Assembly: GCA_013397075.1 (NCBI GenBank)
Contig: VWZS01002669.1
Location: 1,584,217 to 1,648,216 of the forward strand
Reading direction: 5' to 3'
Source of the DNA: Rhabdornis inornatus
Lineage: Eukaryota; Chordata; Aves; Passeriformes; Rhabdornithidae
Length of the DNA: 64,000 nt
This document shows positions 11,740 to 25,533 of this stretch, piece after piece; the first letter of the stretch is position 1, and every line of letters starts with the position of its first letter. The translations under genes and the position numbers were made by a program. The notes under the pieces are model-generated. The model was given only the letters and a program-made list of their open reading frames with translations, ran no database searches and was not told the DNA's origin.

Positions 11740-14100
11740 TCAAACACTTCACAGTATTTCTGTCAGCTCAGTAACTGGTTTTTATTCATGACAATGATGT
11801 TTCTAACTGAACCCCGTCAAACGATGATTTAGATAGTTATTCTCTCTAAACACAACTTCTGAAAAAAATGCTTGAATACCTTTCAAAAGATGCAGAGTAC
11901 TTAAAAACTTACAGAAGGAGTGGTTTTAAATTGTGGTGGGAAATCTGATGCAGTCTCCTGATTAAAAGTTACATGAAAATAACAACTGCAAGAATGCAAG
12001 TTGACAGTTCCTGCATCCAGAAGTGAACATCAACTGAATTTACTTAAAAATTATGTTCAAGGCGAGTATGTGCAATATACAGAGGGTGTCCAATTTGATG
12101 GAACAAATAGCTAATATTTTTTCCACTTTTCACTAACAGAGAAGACAGATGACATTTTAATGGTGTAATCAAGACCCTGATTGCCACTGGAGACAGAATA
12201 TGCCATGAGATCCAAATGGATATGATGGATAGGAGCACTTGCGTTGCACTGTATGTTTCTGCTTGAGGTATCATATTGGTTTTTGTTCATGTTTTTTTCT
12301 CTGCTGACAACAGTCCTTTCAATTTTTCAACTTTTTAATAAAGCAGCAAAGGCTGTGAATGGAAGTCTGTGAAGATAGGAAAACTGTACTCAAATGTCAG
12401 TGTAATTACCATTTTCATGTTGGTCTTAAAAGTTAGTTTTGCCAGTAGATAATATGAAAGAGTTTAACTGTTTACATGAAGAATTTAGAGCTAATTGCTT
12501 TGAATCAGAACTAAACACTGAATCACTTCAACATATTTCTTACAGTATTAATATTTGCTCTCTTTTACTGTCAGCAGAGATGTTTCCAGGATCGTGTTCT
12601 CAGATTTGGAATTTCAGAGGTCTTTGTGCAGCAATGTCTGCATTGGCATATGCTTATATTTCTTCTAACAAATTTATCCTATGTTTTGGGGGGTTTGTTT
12701 TTGGTAAGGCATAATTAATGCACCCTAGACCATTTCTTCTTCTTCTTATTGGAACATTTACCCTTGGTATATTTAGAAGATATTTTATATATACAGCCTT
12801 GTCCTGTATCCTTGATGTGCTCATGTCTCAAAATTAGGAGAAGGAAAAACTTGGATGCATAATGAACATATGGTGGGGCTCTCAGTCCTAACTATTTAGC
12901 CAAGCAATTATAAAATTACAGAAGTTCAAAAGGCACACAAGGAAGTGTCATAATCAGAAATGTAAACGAATCACAATACTTGTAAGAAGCTAATTAACAG
13001 CCTAATAAATCCCTATAGCAATGGATTAATTCCATTAGAACTCTGGAAAAGGAGAAGCAATTTTTCATTTACGTGGAAAAAATGCTTTCAAGCATACCTT
13101 GTGAGTCAGACCAGTGCTCAAGTTTAGAACATTGAGACCCTCCACCAGAGGTACAAATGGCAACCTAAAAATAATTTTGAGTGTTATTGAAGGATAAGCT
13201 GGTGGAAGAAGACCACTTCAGGAAAAAAGAATAAACGCTACCTCTCATTTTCAGGAGTCTACATTTTTTCATATATACATAGTCTGCCCTAACTATGTGC
13301 TTTTTAGCAAGCCACACAAGGATGTCCTACAGACTCAGGGCCATCTTTTGGAACCGAATTTTGAAAGGAGCTCTGCTTGGTATCAAGTCAAACACTGTAA
13401 AGACCTGCTGGAAGAGCCAAGTGAGGTTTCCCTGTGGGTGGCAGCAGTACTGGCCATGCTGGCACTGCGGATAAGTCTGGCCTCTCAACTCGAACACAAT
13501 ATACAATTTTATCATAGCTTATCTGCCAATATCATATTATGTGAAACTGCTGCAATTTGAAAGTAATCAATACCTGCAATTCCATTATTTATAGAAATTA
13601 CTTTAACTACAATGTGCTTAAGGGAAGAGTGACAGGCTAGTAAATGCCTCTTAAAAGAGAAAAATTGTTTTATGCTAGAAAAAGAAAGGATGGCATAATC
13701 TAACGTTGCCTTTTTTAAGTTTTAGATGCTGTAAATGTGGTAAAAGATGTGGTAAAAACATTTATTTTCTTCTGCATTCCTCCAGATCCACTCATCATTC
13801 TGGTTTCTCTACAGAGTTTTCAAGGGAAGGTAGGAGTTTTTGGATGAGCAGTCTCTCCCTTAGCTGTATTTGCTCACAAGTGGCTGTTAATGATGCTTCA
13901 CCACCTCAACAACTTATTCCAATACAGCTTATTGGTGATATTGGCTGTTTCCTCAGCTGGTTGATATCACACCAACCATTTTGTAATCATATAAAATCAC
14001 TCTTCTGTGAGCCAAATTCGTAAAACACAATTCCTTCTTCAACTTCAAAACGAAGATTTTAAGTTCAAATATTAGTTTTTACTTACCATCTTCACTGAAC
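11740..14100. other. noncoding, no gene seen
   Basis: A+T-rich noncoding sequence with a short TTC run at 12734-12748. Open frames of up to about 105 codons (for example 12439-12714 and 13706-14023, + strand) have no recognisable domain and no convincing splice context. No repeat family is recognised. Confidence 0.45.
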
Positions 14101-14148
14101 ATAATTATGAGGTTGAGTCTGATTATGAATAATTATGAGGATGAGTCT
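14101..14148 (+). repeat. 28-bp partial tandem duplication
   Basis: ATAATTATGAGG at 14101 begins a 28-base unit that is repeated from 14129. The second copy matches for 20 bases with one substitution (T to A at the thirteenth base) before diverging. A simple local slippage product in A+T-rich DNA. Confidence 0.85.
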
Positions 14149-15233
14149 TTTTTGCAAAAATTTTATATTAATATTTTGCATATAAAAACATTGCTGCAGT
14201 TAAATACCACAAGAAGTCTAAATTATTTTCTTCTTTCATAATATAAGAAGGGAAACCCCTTAAATATGTAAATAGAGCTTTATCCAAACATAACAGTTTC
14301 GTAAAGGAACCTATGTCAATGGGACAGGGAAGGGGAGCGATTTTCACACTGACATGTAACTACTTTTGAAACGGAAGGTGTCAGCTGGTATTTCTATAAA
14401 ACCAAATGCAATTCCTCAGTCAGGAAAAGATTTGACAAAGATTTATGGTACTTTAGTCTATTATTTGCACTAGAATAAAACTGAAGCTTTCCAGTAAGCA
14501 GCCAAGGTTCAGAGACAAATGGGTGGAAATGGAGGACAAACACATCAGCATAACATTAATTAGGGCTTCAGTCCTTCATTAGCAACGTACATATTTTAAA
14601 CTCTTCTCTTGAAGTGCCTTAAGAGTTCCAGTGGGCATCTTATCAAGAACTATGTGATCGTGAGCTACAATGTCAGTGATGAGCCAACTTGCAGGTCACA
14701 GTTTTAAATGTTGCCAAGATTATTACTGATAACTGATGAAAGTTTTGCTCCTGAGGTTAAGTGATGAACAACAACCCAGCACAGAGTTTGGGCAGAGCTG
14801 CCAGCACTGGTGGGAAGCAGAGGGACCAGGGAACAGGGACATCCTTCACAGGCAGCATCCTTGGAACCTGGAGGTACCTGGCCTGCTGTGATTGCACTGT
14901 TCCCATTCCAGAGTAGGTTCAGAGCTGTAACTACCAGCACAACACCCAGGCCTCTCCTCCACAGCTGACCCTGCCCTACTGGGTCTGATTGGTTGGGTTT
15001 TGATCAATATAGTCCTTAAGGTTTCATCAGGTGTCAGTTTATTTAGATCTCAAGATGTTCCGCCATCCTCTCCAAGGCACTTCTCTTCCACTGTCAAAGA
15101 CTTTGTTTCCTACTATAGCAGATTTGAAAGCAGGATTCCAATTCAGCACGTGCAGAGGGCACCATACAGGTGCAATGAGAAAACAAAGACTTGGAAAGCT
15201 TTTGTCAGCCTAAAATACTGCCTGGTTTGGTAA
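14149..15233. other. noncoding, no gene seen
   Basis: Noncoding. 14149-14700 is very A+T-rich; 14770-14970 is somewhat richer in G+C but has almost no CpG, so it is not a CpG island. No exon or repeat family is recognised. Confidence 0.45.
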
Positions 15234-15259
15234 AATAATTATAATGATAATAATAATAG
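15234..15259 (+). repeat. imperfect ATA/ATG trinucleotide microsatellite
   Basis: AATAATTATAATGATAATAA and its continuation form a short imperfect run of ATA-type triplets. Probably variable in length between individuals. Confidence 0.8.
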
Positions 15260-18200
15260 CTATAGCAACAGCTGAGGCTTGCCATCAAAAACCTACAATT
15301 TTAAACAACTGTGACTCCTAAATTACGACAGCTACCAGCCTATATACCTCTACATTTACCCCCTTGAGTTTGTGTGTCTCTTTGTCTGTAAAAATAGTGG
15401 ATCATATTTGCTCTTTAGGTAATTCCCCTGATTTAAACACCCTTATGTCCTCTGACCACAGCACATGGAAACAGGGTTGACTGCTTAGTCTGTGACCATG
15501 GTCTCAGTGTGCTCAGTTCTGATTAAATTTAGTAGATGGAAAGCCATTAAGGTATCTGAATCTGACCAGCTATAATTAGAACAAAACACTCACAGTAACA
15601 AAGCAACATGAAAATGTACTGTTCCTTTAGAGGAAACAACTGCAGGAGAGCCACCTAGAAGATACAGCATTTTATATAGCTAATAGATCTCATTATGGGT
15701 CATCCTGTGTATGCAGGACAGCTTGAGTTTAGAGATAAACAAGGTCTGAAATTTCCTTTCTGTGACAAGTCCCACTTTCAGAAAATATTTTCAAGCAGAA
15801 CTGCAAGAAGAATGGAACATTTTGAACTCCTCAAAACATTGTAACACTATTTCAATTTTTTTTAATAGTACATTTCAGCACTCCTGAAACTTTGATGATA
15901 TACTGTCATGACCTGAAACAGGCTACTCCAAGTCAGCTTTAAATTTAAGGCGTGTTTTTCTAATAGCAAAGCACTACTTTCAGGGAATAGTAATTTGTTA
16001 GAATGTCTTTCCCTGGTACTGTTCTCTTTGACAAGCTAAACACTCATGTCCAAATATGCATCCCACTGGAAGTACTGTTAATAACTGATTACAGCTCACT
16101 GGCCAAACCAAATCCATCAGAAATACTGTTTTGAAAAAAGCTTTGAAAGCCTGTTATTCTAAAATATTTTAAGAAAAAAAGCACAATTTTTAAAAATATC
16201 TGGACTGATAGTCATTACAGGTCATATATTTACCAAGAGAACCCACCACTCTCAAACTACACATTTTTGAAAAGTGTTTGTGCATTTAAATGCAATGAAA
16301 CACCTTTTTATCTCATGATAAACTTGATTATGTATGGATGAGCAATGGCACAGAACATTTTCACACGGAAACAGAAGTCTGTGATGGGCAATCAGAGAGG
16401 CAGCTCTCCACGGCCTTCACTTTACTGGGGTGAGTGGGAGTACTGGTTACAGCTATGGAGATATAAAAATAGAGCTTAATATTTCGAGCCTGTTTTAACA
16501 TTTATTGGATTTTTTTTCCTAATGACATTTTTGACATCTTTGCACATTCAGAGATTTGGAAAGTGGAAAACCAAGTGTATCAGCATTATCCCACAAGGAG
16601 CAATCCCATTCCACTCTTACCTACTCTCTCCTGTTTGTCTCCTACAGCAACAGATTGATTGTTTGACCAAAGAAAAAAAAATAAAGGAAACAATAAAATT
16701 ACAACTTCATTTTTAACATTACAACATCAAGACTTTGCCCTGACTAGTAATGTGTGGCAGGGGCCAGTTTTTGGCAGTGACTACCCCAGCCCTGCCTCCT
16801 AGCTCGGCACAGCACCTGGGCTCCCAGCAGGGCAGCTGCTCCCTGTGCCAGCCAAGGTGTTCAGCTGCCTGTGCCAAGAGCACTTCCAAACCTTCCCTGG
16901 TGAGGAAGCCTGGCAATACGAGCGTTAAAATGAAAGTCAGTAAAGCTCAGGTCTTAATTCTAGAACTGGCATTCACCTGCCATGTCTAATTACATGTTGC
17001 ATTAAGCATTCACGAAGAAAAAAAAATCCATAAGCAATTGTAATAAAAGGGACTGTCCACAGTCCAAGCTACACACCAGAAACACAAGCTCACATAGAGT
17101 TTTGACTCTGCTCATCATGATGTGCCCTGGTGTCCCAGTTACCCTCATACCTTGGCTGAGGGCTGGTAGGAAATCTGTTTTTTCCCTTACATGTATGGAG
17201 GTATGCTCTGTCAGCATGGTGGGTTTTACAAACCCATTATACTGTACATAGGTTTCCCAGGCAACACGTGCAATACAGGCTTCAGTATCCAAGCTACTTG
17301 TGTTGACAAACCACATACCATCTGCCATTCCTACAGCTGCTACCCCTACCACTTGGAGGTTTCCAAACTTTCCTAAGAGTTAGAGTCACCTATCATTTAA
17401 TAGGGCGAGAAACTAAGGCAGCTGGTGATAGGTCTGCACTGGTACATGGCTATTGCACATGCTACCACACCATGCTGGCTCCTTCTGGGATTTTTTTTTT
17501 AATCAATGGAAAATGTAAAAGTGATTCAGAAAAGGTCAATCAAATGCATTTCCTACTTATAACTTAAAAAAGAATCAACACATAAGTAGAAAGCATTAAA
17601 AAAGAAAAACCATACTTGTTCATAATTTCTTACCATTTCTTAAGCAGAAGAAAGGAAATAAACCACTTTATTTTAAAGCAGACTTCTTTATGGCATATCT
17701 GCTATTGAAATAAAGAAGGAAATGGAGCCTGCGATCTGACATGCAAATCAGAGTTCAGCAAGGAGACAGATCTTCTAATTCTGTAACAAGCGCAGTAAAA
17801 CCTGCAAGCAGTACGCAGCATGTGCTCATCATTCACGTGGGCTTCCCTTCCCTGCTAAATCAGCACTAGGCACAAGGAGAACAAGGCACTACATGACCAT
17901 GAACCATGGTTCTGGCTCAGGCACCGAGTTTCCTTGCAGGTGTCTGGGCTCTGCCCCAGCCCTTCTGCAGGGATCTTCCTCCCCAGCAGTGATACCTCCT
18001 CACTGGCTGTCTCAGCAAAGGACACTGGGGTCCATACACCTCAGGAGACACAGAAATCACTTTCCCCCTCTCTTTTGGAGTTGTCCTAGTTGAACAGCAA
18101 GATTGATTTTATCCATTTAGATGAGCGCAAACACTGAAAAAACAGTAGCTTTTATAAAGAATGAAAACAGAGGTAATTCAAACTTTTTCTTAACAGCAGT

Positions 18201-21200
18201 CCTAAAGGACCAAGGACAAGAAAATGAATGGAAGAAGATGCAGTTTAGGTTACCAAAAGCACTGGCAGACAGCTGCTTAATCCCAGAACTGTCATGTCAA
18301 TTTAAACCCTTCCCCTGGCAGGGATTCAATTCTTTTCATCTCTCCCGGGAGCTTGAAAAGGTCAGAGAGAGAACATTACCCTTGTGCACTCACAGGCTTG
18401 ATTGCCTTTCTAGAAAGGCATCTGTGCTTGAGGCTTTGGCTGGCAATTCAGGGACAGAAAGAGCCAGGTACCCTAGCAGGGAGGGATGCTGCTCAGGTGC
18501 TGCTGGCACCAAACACCACATCTGGCAGCTATAATCCTCACTGGGCCTCAGCATCTGCCAGGCACCCACAGGACCCTGTGCAGCCACCTCAGCTGACAAG
18601 GCCATGCATAATTCAGAGTGTTTCTGATTGTATTCACTGCACATCCCTGTGTAATGTGGCCTGAAGTGGGTTTCACCCTGCTGGTACCACAGAGATGCTC
18701 TCCCTGATGTAGCAAAAGGAGTTTTGCTCTTGGATCTTGTGTTTTTTTGGTCTCCCTGTTTCTGTATCTAGTGAAAGAGGCCTATCTCCACCTGAAAGAT
18801 TAGAGAGGAACAGAAGAGGTACCTGATTCACAGCTGCATTCATTCACCTGCATCTCCTACAGTGTGCACAAATACCCCACACCTTCCCCAGACCAGGTGT
18901 TCTGCAGAGCAGGATTATCATCATGCAACAGAACCACACTCAGGCACAGCAGAAAGAACCCCTCTCTTCTACATGTAATGGTGATCTGTGCCTTTACAAA
19001 CTCAAGGCCTTATTATTACAGTTTCTTTTATATAAAAATGGAGCCATGGGAATGGAAAAATGCAGCTAGGATGAAACGCAAGAGCCATCTGCCCAGCAAT
19101 GGGGACTTTGGCAGGCCCCTCATGGAAGGCTCCTTTCTCCCCACTAATCTTGATGCCCAGCTCAGATTTTTGCCCAGCCCTCCACAGGGACAGGGATAGG
19201 GACCATATGTGCCAATAGAACACCATTCAGACCACAGAAACTGCAGATCAATACAAGAAGGTTTAGCTCATTCCCAGACATTTTGCCATGTGCACAAAAA
19301 CATGCATGCATAAATGAGTCTGTATTCACCAAAGGAACTGTAGCATAACCCAGAACAAGAAATCTGCAAGGTTGCTGAATTGCTTATCTCACAGGGGTCA
19401 CAGAATGGAGGACAAAGCTACATGCACTGAAGCTGGGCTGGAGCCCACTGGGAGGTGCTGAGGAGAGGCTGAGCTGGTCCCTGGAAATGGTACACACAGG
19501 TGCTCTGCATCCTCCCCAACCTCAGAGGGACAGCAGGAAAACTTATTCTCGAGACTAACACATCACAGAGCAGTCAATAAGAAATGCAGGAGAGCCCATA
19601 TCCTTCCTCAATTCATTTTACCAAAGGCACTGACTGCATACCCCTCCCTCCTCTGACTTTCCAGGGAGCATTTTTGTTCCTCGTCATTTCCAACATCTTG
19701 TAGGACCTGCCAAGACTGCCAGAAATCTTCTCTGAGCACTTTGTAAAGGTTTCTGCCCTGCAGCCACGAGCATGCCAAAACCAGCCTCGGCTCATCACCA
19801 TGCTATCAGAGCCTCCTCTCCTGAGCTGCCACAATAATTGAAAGGATGTTTGGTCCCCAAAACACTTTCCTGTCACGGCTTCCAATCAGTTTAATAAATT
19901 TTCATAGTCAATTTGAAAAGTTCCTCAAGAGGATACTGCTTTTTTCTCCACCAGCTGTGTCATCCACTTTTGAGTTTTGAGGAAGTTTAAAGCAAGAATT
20001 AGGAATGAATCTATCCTTGTTTTAATCTGAAAGGCTTAGAAAAGTTTAATTTAGTATAAATAATTTTCTGTGACAAACATTCATGATTTCATACTTTTAA
20101 AAGCATTTTGTTTCCTAATACTTCTAATAATTCAAAGTACCCTTAAATGCCTGGTCATGAGCTATATAATTCCTCACACTGACCCCACATATATGGAATC
20201 ACCAAAACCAGGGCTAAACAATTGAGGTTTCTGCCGGAAAACCACACGCAACCACAAATAGAGCTAAAAGTGAACTGATTTATACAAGGGCATTCTTATT
20301 TTAGAGGTGATACACCTTAATCTGCAACACAGTCTTTAAAGCAATTGTGAATGCTTTTTTTCGCTCTTTTTCTCCCAGCTATTCCTACTCTATGCAACAA
20401 TACAATAATACAGGAAAGATACTTTTACAAGGTATAAATCCTTCTCTTTTCTCTCCTGAACTGCCAATTCGAGTTTCTGAATAAAATTATGATAAGTTGT
20501 GTCACAGTCTGTATATTAGCACTGGCTGATCAAAAGCAAACTTTGTAAGACAAGTGTCAGTGTTAGCATGTACATTTTAAGAAAGTTTAGACTTTGAACC
20601 GAAGGAATAAAAATTAGATCTGCAAACTCATCTTGATATTTGGCTATACTTTGAACGAAGACAATGAGGAAAAAATTGACACTTTAAATAGTTGCTTTGT
20701 TGCGCTTGATATTGAAAATCTGTGGACTTTCATAAAAGAAATATCAAAGCCAGAGAAGCAGAAAACAGAAAAAGCATCACCAAACTTCAAAATGACTTGC
20801 AGAGAATACACTGCAGGAACTGTCTGTAAATTTTCACTGATGGAGAAAAAAAAAACACAGTGGGAAACATAACTAAACAATCTCATTTATTGTTTTAAGA
20901 CAGATTTATTTCCAACTAAACTCCTTGGGACCATCCTAAAATTACTTCTCAAAGCCTACAAGCTCTAGAGTTGCTGCAGGAAGGATTGGAAAGAACATTT
21001 GGCTCACAAAGAAACAAAAGAATCTCTTTGAGTATCTTTGTAATACGCGACTCACAACTGCAAGCTGGCTAGGCTACATGCCAAGTCTGTGTCTTGAAAT
21101 GGCTCATTTATTGGCAAAGTTTTGTCCTGAATTTATTTAGATCTCTTTTAACGAAATATACCAAAATAACACCTTTGGCTGCAACTGTGCTCTGTGTGTG

Positions 21201-22619
21201 GAGCCTAGTAAACTGTCTGTTTTTATTTTGAGATCATGGCTATAGTTATTCCTGGACCCAAAACTCCATAATCTTTGTGGGCTATCCTAAGAAAGCTAGC
21301 TGAAGATTTGCAATTTCATTTTTTGCACAAGACTGGAAGAAAATTATTTGAATGTATTTAGGTATCCAAGAGAAAACTGAGCTTGTGAGGCTCTGATTTC
21401 TGTACATTCAAAGATCTAAACATCAGATAGTGATAAAAGTCCCTATTCAAACGTGCATTTATAGCTCTCTGCTAAACACAATAAAGAACTCCCAGCAGAC
21501 AGCATTTTTATTTATGTGTGAGTGCATTCCAGCTCTTCATTTCATTCTTGAAGCAGCACTTAGCAATATTTATCCAGTCATTCGAGTCTTTTATAATACA
21601 CATAGTTTTACTTCTAGATACAAGATCAACTTTGGAATATCAATACCATAATATCCTTTCTAAAAAAACAGTTTGCACCATCAGATTCAAGTATATCAAA
21701 ACAAATTCCTGCCACATTGTTTCAGATTTTTACAGAACGCTGATGCATATATGATAGTTGCTGACAGGCTTTCAGCTCTATCCTAGGAAATGACTGTAAA
21801 TTCACTGGGTCTGTAGATGCAGAATCTGCAGCCCATCTCAGCCGCCCCCTGTGTGGTGCAGTGGTGGTTGGCCATGCCTCTGCCCAGGGCACAATCCTGA
21901 AGCCCTTTCCAGGGGCTGGCAGTGGGGTAATCCCTGTATTTCAGCCATGTGCCAGTAGAATTTGATTTACCTTGAGCCCAGTCCTGATAGGATCTAATAA
22001 TAAAACCTTGTGCTTGCCCCCACACGACCCAAGCAATACAGGTAACCAAGGCTGCAGCTCTAACCCCAAAATGAGAAAGCGTGGTGCACAGTAAGACATC
22101 CTGAGAGCACTTTTCCTGTCCTTCTTTCTCACTGAAGAGCACATCTGTGTTCTTGCTTTAGCTCAGATGGGGAGAGAAAATTTTAATTGAACCTAGTTGT
22201 AGACCCTGCTGCCTCATGTTTGCTTCACATAGCAGTGTCCAAGCACACAAACTGGATAAAACAACTGGAAGATATCCTCCAGCAGTGCATCCACAATACT
22301 CCCAACAGCATCAGAGATTTACCATACTGAACAAATTCAGACAAATCCAAATAGAATAATGAAAAATGAATAATAAGGATGTCAGATCTTCATCAGCAAC
22401 TGTTCTGCTCTTCTCTTACTGATCCTCATGCCTGACCAGCAGGGTTTCAAACCACAGGGGCATTTTGCTACTGAGTGTTTGCCAGGCAGAATTTGTATTT
22501 CTTATTGCATAAACCACCAAGACTAATCCCATTGTGTGATGGACATTTGTTGCATCTTCTGTTCAGCATCATATGAGTTTCTTGGACAAAGTCCATAGTT
22601 TAGATGCTGGCTAGTGCAC
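15260..22619. other. long noncoding stretch, no gene seen
   Basis: More than 7 kb without a recognised gene, RNA or transposon. G+C-richer, CpG-poor patches lie near 16750-16920, 17890-18090, 18400-18600, 19060-19200 and 21790-21960. The rest is A+T-rich. The longest open frames here (18121-18534, + strand, 137 codons; 21783-22142, minus strand, 119 codons; 17002-17352, minus strand, 116 codons) show no domain. A Lys/Glu-rich open frame at 20633-20872 starts with TTG, not ATG, and is also unrecognised. Confidence 0.45.
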
Positions 22620-22920
22620 ATGCTTATTTTCAAAGGAGCTTTTAATCCACTTATGTTTAAAAGATTTATTGGTTTAATTATTGGTTTATTTTCTGGTCTA
22701 TTCCTACCCTTTGATGTTACTGCTTATTACAAAGCTCTTATAAGGGGCTGTTAATTACTCATGCCATTCAGAGATCTATCAAACTGCGATTTAAGGCAGC
22801 ATATATACTGCTTGATAAAGGCAGAAATCAAATTCTTTTTCACTCATTAAAGAAAACAGAACATTTTGCAAAATGTTTTCATAATGGTGACATGAAAAAT
22901 ACATCTGCATTGGGACTGTC
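22620..22920. promoter_or_regulatory. candidate enhancer-like A+T-rich element
   Basis: A transposon-free stretch dense in homeodomain-type words: TAATCC at 22643-22648, TAATTA at 22675-22680 and TTAATTAC at 22751-22758. It also holds a 12-bp tandem pair (22668-22691, units ATTGGTTTAATT and ATTGGTTTATTT) that repeats the reversed CCAAT pentamer ATTGG with a one-turn spacing. At its right end is a perfect 18-bp palindrome (22860-22877). This is typical of conserved developmental enhancers, but such words are also common by chance in A+T-rich DNA and no alignment is available. Confidence 0.25.
22860..22877. repeat. perfect 18-bp palindrome
   Basis: AACATTTTGCAAAATGTT reads identically on both strands. 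An overlapping alternative pairing joins GAAAACA (22852-22858) with TGTTTTC (22874-22880). It could be a dimeric transcription-factor site or chance. Confidence 0.9.
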
Positions 22921-25262
22921 TGAAGGAACATAAAGCTAAGGAAAGAAAAGAGGTGAATTTTCAGAGTGCCACTGTCTCATGGCTATGGAGGAATATATGG
23001 ATAAAACCACAGGGTACTTTAGCAGGGGAGCCCCACAGAGAATGAGGCCTGGTGAGCTGAAGGAGCAACACTCAAAGGTCTTCCAAAGGAACTCCATATT
23101 CTCACAGTAAGAAGGCAGAGAACGGTATTTAACCTCAAGCCTCAGCAGGAGAATTAGTGTTGCACATGGTGTGGAATTACATCTCTTTCTCAGGAAAGAT
23201 GGCAGGTAACAAGGCTTGTTCCTCAGGCCTTGCACACTGGAAAATGCATTGTCTGTGCCAAGAAGAATTAAAAAGCTTGTTGTGCATCCATTTGCATTAT
23301 TTTGCAATGCTGAATGGTGCTTGCTAACACACTACTTTTCTGTTGAGAGAAAATCAATAGTCTACAATGATTTTCAAACCTCTACAGGATCTGCTATCAC
23401 CATATACAAAAATCTGGAAATGTTGATTTTTATTTTCTTTTAGACAGATGAAAAGTCGACAGCAGCTATAAGCATATCTAGATTTAAAATAGTAGTTCAA
23501 AATCTGCCTGAGTTTAGTAAAAATGCATTAGATCTCAGTGGAAGACCTAATAAAAACATTTTTTTTAATATGGTAATGAAATGCAGACTGACACTGAAAA
23601 GTTGAGAGCCAGGTAACAGGCTCCCAAATGAAAGAGGTCAAATTTTAGGAAGCTGAATAAATGTGAAAGCAGTAAGGGGTTGCTCTCTAAAGCAGACCCT
23701 TAATACTTAGAAACCAAAATACAAACTTAAATTTAGTCCCGATATTAACAATAAAAAGCATTAAAATGATCTGGCCATCAAATTACAATTCCAAATCTAT
23801 TCCAAAGTATATGTGCCTTCACAAATCCACTGCAAATACAGCTTGTAGCTTTTGGCAGTTAAACACCCCATGGAGGCCAACTCTAAAAAAATCCCTCATA
23901 TCCCTTAAAACAGCTCAAAAGAAAGACTGAGCACCTGAATACTACCAGATTATCTGAGTGACTGCTGGCAAAGTTGGTTAGAACTTAAAAGAAAATTATA
24001 CAGGGTACATCCTATTCCTGTAATTCCCTCTCACAATTTGAAGATGCTCTCACATCTCTCTGGCACAAACACCCCCACGGATTGCACTGTGAGCTGTTCT
24101 CCTAGGTCTAGGTAACATTAGATTTCATAAAGTAAAGCCAGTGCTTCACAACTTCGCACCTCAAGAACTGGCCAGAGTGATTAATGAAGCACCTGGTGTG
24201 GCTGTGTAATGAGAAATTTTATCAGCCTTGCTTCTGGATGGTTGGAAATGTAGCTTACCTAGACTGACTATAATGGTTCCATATATACTGAACCAGGTGT
24301 GCATTATAGACTGAGTTTCATTCAAATCACATGAATCCTACAGTCATTGCAGCACTGAGCCAGCATTTAACCTTTCCTACTGCTGGTGTGTGCAACGACT
24401 GGACTCTTAAAATTAGATGATAATACAAGAGGAAGAAGAACTTAAAAATTTGCACTGTATTCCTTAAAAAGCTTCTTTCCCAGTAGACACTATTAGCTCT
24501 GACGCTGTATCTGACCCACAGGTCCACCTGTACCATTTCACATGGTGTCAGTGTGTTGACAGTAGGTAGCAGTATTCAGCACCCCTTCGTATGGGCTACT
24601 GGGATGAAACTCTGCTTCTGTTTCAGCTGACAGGCAGAGAGCAGGATCCAAAGCTATCAGCCTGTTGGACATCACTTCCTAAATGTCAGCCAACACATAC
24701 AAACCAAATTCAGAAACGGCCAAGATCTTGCCTCTTACATCCAAGCATTGTTTAAGGCCATTAGATATGCCTGCTATTCACTTTGATGGAAACCAAATTG
24801 CACCCACTGTCGTGTAGAGTCTGCAGGTCATACGTCACTGTTGGAAAAGCATGCAAGCTGTATTTTAAAAGTTCCACAGTATTATTTCTTTTGGACTACA
24901 AAACACATGTAGATTTTCACATTATCCTTTCTTTCGTGTGCCAGGAAAGCCCCATCTCTCCTGTGGCCTAAAGCAATGTCTCTGTCTTTGCTTGTGAGTG
25001 CTGTGACATATGGTGGCTATATGAAGCATCCCCAGAAAACACCTCTTTGTGCTGTCTTCCCTGCTTTTGATGTAAATTGTTAAAAAAGGTAGTTCACTTT
25101 AGGTCATTCTGACCTTGGAAGTCAGGGGCTTTGTACAAATGTAATCACTCTTCCTCCTTGATACAAAGCTACTGGTTTGATTGTCCTGCCTTGATCTTAT
25201 TGCTCACTTTACATTGATGTTTAGTCCCCAGATCAGTGCATTCACTTTGTCTGAACCACTTG
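22921..25262. other. noncoding, no gene seen
   Basis: A+T-rich noncoding sequence. A 123-codon open frame on the minus strand (22936-23307) has no recognisable domain. No repeat family or RNA gene is identified. Confidence 0.45.
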
Positions 25263-25277
25263 AAAAAAAAAAAAAAA
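25263..25277 (+). repeat. poly-A run of 15
   Basis: Fifteen consecutive A bases. No LINE or processed-pseudogene body is recognised immediately upstream, so it is not called a retroposed tail. Confidence 0.9.
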
Positions 25278-25463
25278 CCCTGAACATATTTTTACCATAA
25301 AGATGAACATTAAAACTGAGTGCAGTTTGTGTGGATTACATGGGCAGGAAGGGTTGTTAGGAAGCTCTGTTTGGAAGGGATTACACATTTCAGGGATTCA
25401 CATTTCTAGCTGGTCAAAGTTTAAATGGGGAGAATGAGTATTCTAAAACAGATTATTCTAAGG

Positions 25464-25533
25464 GTTTTTTAAAAAAAATATTAATTTATTTAAATTCAAA
25501 TATATTTATTTAAATATTAATAATTTTCTATAA
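25464..25533. repeat. A+T-only low-complexity stretch with 12-bp direct repeat
   Basis: Almost pure A and T. ATTTATTTAAAT occurs at 25484-25495 and again at 25504-25515, 20 bp apart. Such stretches can act as DNA-unwinding or matrix-attachment-like sequence, but nothing here shows that directly. Confidence 0.75.

Noticed and set aside
18121..18534. 137-codon open frame on the plus strand
   Set aside because: No recognisable domain; overlaps other unsupported frames in a CpG-poor, G+C-richer patch.
19391..19500. TCACAGAATGG word followed by CR1-like GAGGCTGAG text
   Set aside because: Only isolated words match; the order and spacing of CR1 3' blocks are absent.
21838..21865. CCGCCCCCTGTGTGGTGCAG, similar to a reversed CTCF site
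   Set aside because: It needs an extra base between the CCCCTG and TGG parts, so it does not fit the core matrix.
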